10,235 nt of DNA. Source: Candidatus Hodarchaeota archaeon. Its GTDB lineage: Archaea; Asgardarchaeota; Heimdallarchaeia; Hodarchaeales; YT1-057. Shown here in pieces: positions 6,139-10,235 of the stretch. The notes under the pieces were generated by a model, which was not told the DNA's origin, searched no databases, and worked only from the letters and a program-made list of their open reading frames with translations. The position numbers and the translations under genes were made by a program. The stretch lies in contig JAEOTI010000717.1 in NCBI GenBank assembly GCA_016839955.1, forward strand, positions 1 through 10,235, in the 5' to 3' direction. Every line of letters starts with the position of its first letter. Within the stretch, counting starts at the first letter, position 1.

Positions 6139-6951
6139 TTACACATATACTTTTTCTTCTTTGTCTGCTGCAAATAACGTTAAAAATGGATACCCCATAC
6201 CCAACCCCAAACCAACAGGTGTAAAATAGAGCAGAATGAGAAAGAGGAGAAAGGGGTCGAGTCGAAATCCAATGATATAAATCAACAGGCCCATAATACA
6301 AATTTCCAAGAATAAAATCCCTAGTGCGGGGAGAATACCTCCCCTTCTAAGTTTGACATAGGATATTTCAGCGAGTAGTTGAGCGGGAATAAACCCAAGC
6401 ATAGTAGTAAGTGGTACGAAAATTAATGCTAAAATTAAAGTGATAAAGAAACTAATTATGAATATCAAGGGGAAGTATACCAGAATACTACCTCCACCTA
6501 GGGCATTTCCAAAGAATAAGCCCCCGATAGTACTGAAAAATAATATAGTGCAATTAATTCCATTCTCAACACCAATCACGGCCATTAAGAAGCCACAGAT
6601 GAAAAGCATTAAGAAGAAAAGCAGTCCCATTCTTATTCCAGAGAAAGGTTGAATAGAGAGATCTTTTTGTGACCACGTGACTGTTAATGCCCAAGTAGTC
6701 CACGTTACACCATATAAAAAGATGTCAAGGATTGGTTCTAATTGAAATTTGGTTAGAGAGCTAAATGCGTGGAAATGCGGTACTAAAATGGATCGGTTCC
6801 TTTTGATGGGGTGATCTAGATCAAATGGAATCTTTTTAATTGAGTTATAAAGAATGAAAATTGAGAGAATTGACATCAAAGAAAACGCGAGGAGAAACGC
6901 TTGATGATTAAATGGCCAGAAATATTGAGGATATTTTTCTATCCCTTCCAT
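6139..6951 (-). CDS. Polytopic membrane protein, function unknown
   Basis: A 270-aa hydrophobic protein from ATG 6951. Membrane segments are visible at about residues 18-36, 72-92, 107-127, 131-152, 156-182, 205-228 and 232-260, making about seven. A polar, basic loop at 37-71 (KKIPFDLDHPIKRNR) and another basic loop at 198-204 (YVKLRRGG) suggest cytoplasmic faces. Glycine-rich turns (GGLFFGNALGGGS, GLGLGMGYP) fall between or inside helices. No transporter or enzyme signature is recognised and there is no charged motif in the membrane. It starts five bases after the stop of a short upstream ORF, so the two may be co-transcribed. It has no apparent link to the defence-like operon. Confidence 0.75.
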   Translation of the reverse strand: MEGIEKYPQYFWPFNHQAFLLAFSLMSILSIFILYNSIKKIPFDLDHPIKRNRSILVPHFHAFSSLTKFQLEPILDIFLYGVTWTTWALTVTWSQKDLSIQPFSGIRMGLLFFLMLFICGFLMAVIGVENGINCTILFFSTIGGLFFGNALGGGSILVYFPLIFIISFFITLILALIFVPLTTMLGFIPAQLLAEISYVKLRRGGILPALGILFLEICIMGLLIYIIGFRLDPFLLFLILLYFTPVGLGLGMGYPFLTLFAADKEEKVYV

Positions 6952-6956
6952 AATGA

Positions 6957-7124
6957 TTAGTTTGGGGGTGAAGTTCTTGGAGAGAAGACGTAAATAAGCT
7001 CAACAAGGGGAAAAATGTGATGTGTCGCTAATAATCCAACAACCAGGTGTGCTAATTGCTGTTTATAACCCTCCGCGTCCTTATGAACATCTAAAGCGAC
7101 TGAGGTTACCCTGACCCGACTCAT
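6957..7124 (-). CDS. Short ORF ahead of the membrane protein
   Basis: A 55-aa ORF from ATG 7124 (a TTG at 7145 would add seven residues). GGGGA lies about 9-13 bases upstream of the ATG and could act as a ribosome binding site, and TTATAAAC at about 7174-7181 resembles a TATA box. It ends five bases before the membrane protein start, which suggests a two-gene unit. The protein has a hydrophobic middle (LAHLVVGLLATHHIFPLVELIYVF) and a Pro-rich tail. It is more GC-rich than the gene downstream. I recognise no family; it may be a real small membrane-associated protein or a leader ORF. Confidence 0.35.
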   Translation of the reverse strand: MSRVRVTSVALDVHKDAEGYKQQLAHLVVGLLATHHIFPLVELIYVFSPRTSPPN

Positions 7125-7230
7125 TGCTTGACTTCCCCTATCCAATATTTATTAATTTAACTTCCTCTCTGTTTATAAGGAATCTTATTTTTTCTCCTAA
7201 CAAGTTCTTATTACTTCGTACTTTATTAAA

Positions 7231-7506
7231 ATGTAAGAAGAATTAAATCAATTCCTGAATAATTCTTCAAAAAAAATCCAGATCTATAACGAGAGAGCCA
7301 TTAGGTCTTTTATTCCAACACAGGAGTGGTACATTGCTGATGAACCCTTTCTGATGTTTTCATAGAAATAACTTGAAAAGTCACGAGATATCTTAATAAG
7401 TATGAATCTATCCTAACTCTTTGTAAATATCCATTTACTCTATGAATTGTACCATTACCCTAAGAATACCCTCAGGGAACATATTATGGATTTGGCAATA
7501 GATTAG
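7231..7506 (+). pseudogene. Possible heavily decayed ORF in a gene-poor stretch
   Basis: The stretch 7146-7523 has no intact gene. One frame from ATG 7231 reads as protein-like helical sequence (EELNQFLNNSSKKIQIYNER, then RSFIPTQEWYIADEPF, LEKSRDIL, ELYHYPKNTLREHIMDLAID) but is cut by stops at codons 2, 45, 47 and 62 before the final TAG. In DNA this AT-rich an open run of 42 codons can occur by chance, so this is only a suspicion of a dead gene. It ends just before the start of the next gene in the same direction. Confidence 0.2.
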
Positions 7507-7523
7507 CAGAGGAAAATAGATAA

Positions 7524-7943
7524 TTGTCTACTGTTACAATCGCGAAAATGATTCAACTTCAGGAGTCACAACCAATATCTCTTCCAGCTGATTTTCTTGA
7601 AATATTAAGACCCAAGGATGTTGAAGAATCGAGCGCAGTAATGATTCTTGCGCCTTCGACAAAAATCATTCGGATTATTCCCGCTAAAAGTCCTGAAGTC
7701 GTTAAACTTGCAATAGAAATCGGTAAGTTGTCACCTGACTTTTTGCAAGAGTTAGGTGTGGTCTTTATGCGTGGTAAGATAAGGACTCTTTATAGTACAG
7801 GGTTATGCTTTACCCAAGATAGCTGTACTTATGAAGGTTACATGGACTCCAGCGACTTAGCAATCTCCCAAGAACAGCTACGAGATGAATTGGTTAAAAT
7901 TAAAGGCGTAAGTAAAGTAGAATTTACTACTCTTACCGCGTAA
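7524..7943 (+). CDS. Possible AbrB/ACT-like small regulatory protein
   Basis: A 139-aa protein. TTG 7524 follows a stop directly and has AGAGGA (7508-7513) ten bases upstream; ATG 7548 is an alternative start. The N-terminus (MIQLQESQPISLPADFLEIL) resembles the first strands of AbrB/SpoVT-type domains (x-QLQ-x-SGxIxLP). From about residue 58 an alpha/beta pattern follows (helix VVKLAIEIGKL, strand KIRTLYSTGLCF, acidic C-x-Y-E loop, helix EQLRDELVKI, strand KVEFTTL) like an ACT or ferredoxin-like fold. Cysteines at about 94 and 100 (LCF, SCTYE) are conspicuous. It is followed by a T-rich tract. A sensor or regulator is a reasonable inference; the domain assignments are by pattern only. Confidence 0.55.
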   Translation: MSTVTIAKMIQLQESQPISLPADFLEILRPKDVEESSAVMILAPSTKIIRIIPAKSPEVVKLAIEIGKLSPDFLQELGVVFMRGKIRTLYSTGLCFTQDSCTYEGYMDSSDLAISQEQLRDELVKIKGVSKVEFTTLTA

Positions 7944-7944
7944 C

Positions 7945-7978
7945 TTCCTTTTTGGTTCATTTTCCTCACTTTTACTTT
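7945..7978 (+). terminator. T-rich tract after the AbrB/ACT-like gene
   Basis: Directly after the stop codon come several T-runs (CCTTTTTGG, CATTTTCC, CACTTTTACTTT) with no stem. This fits U-tract-dependent termination in archaea. Confidence 0.4.
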
Positions 7979-8074
7979 AGATCATTTTAGAGTATGAGAG
8001 GCAAAAACCCTCTTTCAATTTTGAAAGGAATAGCTGCTTTTGCAGTTGAAGTTGCTGGATTCTAGCAGAGGAGT

Positions 8075-8182
8075 ATGCCATCAAGGATTAATTCAATTGT
8101 CCACAATGATATTTTTACTGCAGTTAAATTAGACAATTTTGAGGATACTCCTATCAAAAAAAGAATAGAGACAGTCGATTAA
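8075..8182 (+). CDS. Small ORF with a strong ribosome binding site
   Basis: A 35-aa ORF from ATG 8075, preceded two bases upstream by AGAGGAG, the best Shine-Dalgarno-like sequence in the window though unusually close to the start. The same frame extends upstream through a TAG (8063-8065) to ATG 7994, adding 23 residues (ending ILKGIAAFAVEVAGF). The two parts could therefore be one gene of 62 residues cut by an amber codon, or two small ORFs. The residues are polar with a weak beta pattern (VHNDIFTAVKLDNFED). I recognise no family. Confidence 0.3.
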   Translation: MPSRINSIVHNDIFTAVKLDNFEDTPIKKRIETVD

Positions 8183-8201
8183 AAAGAAAAACTCTTCCGT
8201 T

Positions 8202-8435
8202 TTATGATTCAGAAAGTAACCGACTATGTATGTAGGAAATATCTTCAATATCAATCAACCATACATCCTTATCCTTTTTTATTGACAGGGTTAATTCATT
8301 TATTTGAAAACTGAAAGCTCCATTAATGCTGATGGTTTCAGAGTTTTTTAAGTGAATAATGACACCTAGTCTATTTTTCTCAAAAACTGTTAATTGAGTT
8401 TCTAGCGGCTGAGAACTTATGGTCATAACGTCCAC
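8202..8435 (-). CDS. Small beta-rich protein, possibly Sm/Hfq-like
   Basis: A 77-aa protein from GTG 8435 (ATG 8426 is the alternative). A short N-terminal polar segment is followed by alternating strands: LGVIIHLKNSETISING, AFSFQINELTLSI, VWLIDIEDISYI. The spacing (strand with V-x-HLKN-x-E, Gly, a turn, a second strand with L-x-L, then a final D/H-x-ISYI) is like an Sm or Hfq fold, where the last strand typically reads HAIS-x-I. Sm-like proteins bind RNA as rings. The match is by pattern, not search, and other small beta-barrels are possible. TTTAAA on the minus strand about 28 bases upstream would give an essentially leaderless mRNA. Confidence 0.5.
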   Translation of the reverse strand: MDVMTISSQPLETQLTVFEKNRLGVIIHLKNSETISINGAFSFQINELTLSIKKDKDVWLIDIEDISYIHSRLLSES

Positions 8436-8459
8436 ATTTAATCAATTAGAAAAGTTACT

Positions 8460-8470
8460 TTTTAAATATT
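8460..8470 (-). promoter_or_regulatory. TATA-like box of the Sm-like gene
   Basis: The minus strand reads AATATTTAAAA, centred about 28 bases before GTG 8435. That is the expected distance from TATA box to transcription start in archaea, so the mRNA would begin at or next to the start codon. Confidence 0.45.
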
Positions 8471-8556
8471 CCATGCTATTGTCAGATAATATTCGACTCG
8501 GTCAGTTCCGCTGAGTATTTTGGGAACGGTTCGACTTTATATTCGAAAAATTTAGA

Positions 8557-8631
8557 CTATACACCGATGAATAACGCAAAAGGAATAATAAACAATCCTA
8601 TCAAGAATGCAGTCTTCAGGTAAATATCCAT
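8557..8631 (-). CDS. Possible 24-aa single-span membrane peptide
   Basis: A short ORF from ATG 8631 that encodes a peptide with a polar start (MDIYLKT) and a continuous hydrophobic stretch (AFLIGLFIIPFALFIGV). It would span a membrane once. It sits in the 480-base gap 8436-8915, which otherwise holds no gene. No ribosome binding site is clear. Hydrophobic short ORFs arise easily in T-rich DNA, so this is tentative. Confidence 0.2.
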   Translation of the reverse strand: MDIYLKTAFLIGLFIIPFALFIGV

Positions 8632-8740
8632 AAGTAAATGTCCAGGTTTTACCTTGTTCTAACCATCGTGATAGTATTTCGATACTACATTTTCATAGAT
8701 AAGAAGTTAGCGTTTTCTTTGTCTAAGAGGGGGGAGGGAG

Positions 8741-8856
8741 GGATTAGACGGAAGCTCTGCCAGCTTTTCAGACATTCCTAAGAACATCACTAGCTGACTT
8801 TGCAAAAAACGATTCTAAGATATTTTTCAATACCAAAAACGATTCCCGCCTAATCC
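8741..8856. repeat. Repeat cluster upstream of the 93-aa gene
   Basis: Two identical 11-mers AAAAACGATTC lie at 8805-8815 and 8835-8845, exactly 30 bases apart, which is about three helical turns. They are enclosed by an inverted pair GGATTAGACGG (8741-8751) and CCGCCTAATCC (8846-8856), matching at 10 of 11 positions. A G-rich run (GGGGGGAGGGAGGG, about 8729-8742) adjoins the left arm. This phased layout just upstream of a TATA-like box suggests binding sites for a regulator or initiator protein. Confidence 0.45.
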
Positions 8857-8876
8857 ATATTAATAGAATTTATTAT

Positions 8877-8887
8877 TATTTAAAAAG
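8877..8887 (+). promoter_or_regulatory. TATA-like box of the 93-aa gene
   Basis: TTATTTAAAAAG is centred about 34 bases before ATG 8916 and follows the repeat cluster directly. It would give a leader of about eight bases. The repeats lie where an archaeal activator or repressor would act. Confidence 0.45.
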
Positions 8888-8915
8888 TCTACCACATGGT
8901 AAAAGATGTAATAGT

Positions 8916-9197
8916 ATGCTTCGATACAAGATTACAACCCAGTATTTTATCCGAGAAGAAAAGAGCGAAAAATTAGTCTTCATTCGGCGATCAGCGATCC
9001 CTAAAGAGTTAGTTTATGAAATTTTCAGATATTGTAACCAGATAAAACCGAGTATTTTGAACACAATTTCCTTTTCAAAACTTAAATCCGACTTGTATAT
9101 CCCTGATTATGCGGGATTAGAGCTTTTCCGTGATATTAAGAAAGGGTGTGTAGAATTGGTTGGAGATGATATAATCGTATTAAAGACTGAGAAATGA
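8916..9197 (+). CDS. 93-aa protein of unknown function
   Basis: A complete small protein from ATG 8916. The N-terminus is beta-like (MLRYKITTQYFIREEKSEKL), followed by a helix (PKELVYEIFRYCNQI), a polar stretch, a helix (YAGLELFRDIKKG) and a final strand (CVELVGDDIIVLK). It could be a small alpha/beta domain. It has two cysteines but no metal motif and no membrane segment. It ends 18 bases from the end of the convergent membrane pseudogene. Phased repeats and a TATA-like box lie directly upstream, so it may be specifically regulated. I do not recognise the family. Confidence 0.6.
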   Translation: MLRYKITTQYFIREEKSEKLVFIRRSAIPKELVYEIFRYCNQIKPSILNTISFSKLKSDLYIPDYAGLELFRDIKKGCVELVGDDIIVLKTEK

Positions 9198-9215
9198 AGA
9201 AAAATAACAACAAAA

Positions 9216-9596
9216 TTATCTATTCACTTTTTTAGAGATTCTGGTTCTGAATCCCCAAAAAATGAAAAGAGACCCTATTGGTAACCCAACAGAACCAATA
9301 TTGCTAATTAAGACTAAGGTGCTGATCTCTGTGATTATTGTTCTAAGAATGTGGGGAAGAACTATCAAAAAATGTGAAAACCCAAGAACAAGCGTTCCTA
9401 TAATAATTAAAGAACTTGCTCACTTTATTAGGGAGTCTGAAGGGACTTCAAAATACACTGTTAGATAGTAGTAGCAAGCCAGCAACAATGTAACGTATGT
9501 TGGTATTGTCGCTAGAAGAAAGAAAAACTCTTCCCACTCAATAAATTGTTCACTTCCAGGCACGCGCTCGAGCCAATCAAAAGAATGATTTTTCAA
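9216..9596 (-). pseudogene. Three-span membrane protein interrupted by one TGA
   Basis: From TTG 9596 the frame reads 58 residues, meets TGA at 9422-9420, and continues in the same frame for 67 more codons to TAA. The joined protein (about 126 positions) has a soluble N-terminus (SFDWLERVPGSEQFIEWEEF) and membrane segments at about 24-47, 60-80 and 90-114, followed by a basic tail (FRTRISKKVNR). The region on both sides of the stop is equally protein-like, and a single base change (TGA to TGG) would restore K-W-A. The TTG overlaps the TGA stop of the upstream ORF by four bases (TTGA), which supports the start. The family is unknown. It is either a recent pseudogene, a recoded stop or a sequence error. 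Confidence 0.5.
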
Positions 9597-9733
9597 CGAA
9601 ATTTTCTCATGTATTCAACAAGGGTTAGAGCTTTTCCAGATTCTTTGTGATGAAACTTTTTCTGAAAGTTGCGGGGAATTTTTCTTCGATTTATTCCATG
9701 CAAATAACTGATTGCTTCTAACGCCTTTGTCAT
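9593..9733 (-). CDS. 46-aa basic protein, overlaps both neighbours
   Basis: An ORF from ATG 9733 with a helical, basic sequence (MTKALEAISYLHGINRRK, then PRNFQKKFHHKESGKALTLVEYMRKFR). Its frame reads protein-like upstream too (ISYKIKNNHE) until a TAG, so the true start or an upstream frameshift is possible. Its stop overlaps the TTG of the membrane gene (TTGA), and its ATG overlaps the stop of the upstream mini-ORF (ATGA). Such four-base overlaps suggest translational coupling. Its charge suggests nucleic acid binding, but I recognise no family. Confidence 0.35.
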   Translation of the reverse strand: MTKALEAISYLHGINRRKIPRNFQKKFHHKESGKALTLVEYMRKFR

Positions 9734-9807
9734 TTCATGATTATTTTTGATTTTATATGATATAAAACTTCCCTTCTAAGAAATAGATAGATCTTTTCCT
9801 TATCCAA
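9730..9807 (-). CDS. 25-aa ORF or 5' fragment of the basic protein
   Basis: From TTG 9807 it encodes MDKEKIYLFLRREVLYHIKS and a few more residues, ending in an ATGA overlap with the next ORF. One frameshift in the A-rich run around 9740-9752 would join it to the 46-aa ORF and give a protein of about 70 residues. It is therefore probably the front end of a broken gene rather than a separate peptide. It is divergent from cdc6. Confidence 0.25.
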   Translation of the reverse strand: MDKEKIYLFLRREVLYHIKSKIIMK

Positions 9808-9809
9808 TC

Positions 9810-9884
9810 CTTAGCATTTCTTTTGAATTTTCTTCTTTAACCTTTTCACTTTGAAAAATAATCAAAGAACGGGAAATGCTTAAG
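9810..9884. repeat. Nested inverted repeats between cdc6 and a divergent gene
   Basis: Outer arms CTTAGCATTTC (9810-9820) and GAAATGCTTAAG (9873-9884) are reverse complements with one extra T. Inside them lie CTTTGA (9849-9854) and TCAAAG (9862-9867) around the loop AAAATAA. Further right, GATATTC (9891-9897) faces GAATGATAT. The region is AT-rich and lies about 75-150 bases before the Orc1/Cdc6 start, where archaeal origins and autoregulatory Orc1/Cdc6 sites commonly sit. No standard origin recognition box is recognisable. Confidence 0.4.
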
Positions 9885-9957
9885 AAATAAGATATTCTAG
9901 GATGAGAACGAATGATATTTGATCTTGAAGAATTACTCATATTAGTGGATCCTGCTT

Positions 9958-10235
9958 ATGCCTAATAAGGACTCGGGTGATATTATTCATGATGCGTTGT
10001 TTGCATCCTCAGTCTTCAAGGAGGGAGGCGAAGAAACGTTCAACCAATACTACATCCCCCACACCCTTAATTATCGGGATGACGCGATCCGACGTATCAC
10101 CCAGAACTTTCGACCACTGTTTCAAAGTGATAATAAAGGCATGGAGGGATTCTCGGTCAATCTTGCGCTGACAGGCCCAGCAGGTGTGGGGAAAACGGTG
10201 ACAGCCCGTTACACCATTGACCAGCTACACACCGC
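9958..10235 (+). CDS. cdc6: Orc1/Cdc6 origin-recognition AAA+ ATPase, 5' part
   Basis: The first 92 residues of a gene that runs off the right edge. After an N-terminal tail come the family's usual elements: a region before the AAA+ domain (SSVFKEGGEETFNQYYIPHTLNYRDDAIRRI, shown by its key Y-x-P and L-x-x-R-D-D features) and then Walker A GPAGVGKT at residues 73-80 followed by TARYTIDQL. Orc1/Cdc6 binds origin boxes as an ATP-bound AAA+ protein and recruits the MCM helicase; full length is about 400 residues. ATG 9958 lies 13 bases after an in-frame TAG, and no Shine-Dalgarno sequence is present, so a short-leader or leaderless mRNA is likely. The coding DNA is distinctly more GC-rich than the preceding 1.5 kb. 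Archaeal cdc6 genes are often next to an origin. Confidence 0.9.
   Translation, partial: MPNKDSGDIIHDALFASSVFKEGGEETFNQYYIPHTLNYRDDAIRRITQNFRPLFQSDNKGMEGFSVNLALTGPAGVGKTVTARYTIDQLHT

Noticed and set aside
6065..6301. 78-aa minus-strand ORF overlapping the end of the membrane protein gene
   Set aside because: It overlaps the real gene in another frame and its sequence shows no fold or motif.
6957..7124. VALDVHKD resembling the start of an IS110-type transposase
   Set aside because: The residues after it do not follow the transposase pattern and no further transposase sequence is present.
8526..8548. GGTTCGACT resembling a tRNA T-loop
   Set aside because: No acceptor, D-arm or anticodon stem can be built around it.
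9262..9468. 68-aa plus-strand ORF
   Set aside because: It is antisense to the interrupted membrane gene, whose start overlap and membrane segments are more convincing.
9977..10171. 64-aa plus-strand ORF inside cdc6
   Set aside because: Out of frame with the clear Orc1/Cdc6 coding sequence.

Overview
The window looks archaeal. It is AT-rich, with TATA-like boxes (TTTAAAAA type) about 25-30 bases ahead of several starts, frequent GTG and TTG starts, and small tightly packed genes. The right end enters the first 92 codons of an Orc1/Cdc6 origin-binding AAA+ ATPase with a clear Walker A motif. The flavour of the small hypothetical proteins (a possible Sm-like barrel, a possible ACT-like protein) would fit an Asgard-type archaeon, but the lineage cannot be fixed from this window.

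Left part (1-2050): the tail of an unrecognised gene, then a DUF4258/YgiT-zinc-finger toxin-antitoxin pair that looks decayed (nonsense codon in the toxin, one zinc ligand missing in the antitoxin). A divergent pair follows: a coiled-coil protein on the minus strand and a possible PD-(D/E)XK-like nuclease on the plus strand. They share a palindromic TATA region.

Centre (2080-5690, minus strand): the main object is a compact operon of three genes. In transcription order these are a putative PD-(D/E)XK-like effector (180 aa), a TPR-like accessory protein (270 aa) and an SMC/Rad50-like coiled-coil ATPase with a four-cysteine zinc ribbon in the coil (658 aa). The first two genes overlap by four bases (GTGA) and the last two abut. 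The order nuclease, accessory, SMC ATPase parallels Lamassu/Ddm-type and ABC-three-component defence systems, so this is a candidate archaeal anti-plasmid or anti-virus system. A small CoiA-like zinc-finger ORF trails it.

Right part (5800-10235): a polytopic membrane protein with a short upstream partner, a possible decayed ORF, a possible AbrB/ACT-like regulator, several small ORFs, a possible Sm-like protein and a 93-aa hypothetical. Last comes a minus-strand chain of three ORFs joined by four-base overlaps (the last a membrane protein interrupted by one TGA), divergent from cdc6. Repeats at 8741-8856 and 9810-9884 make the cdc6-proximal region a possible replication origin or operator region. 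Several ORFs carry single in-frame stop codons, so the window is either a decaying accessory region or has sequence errors.
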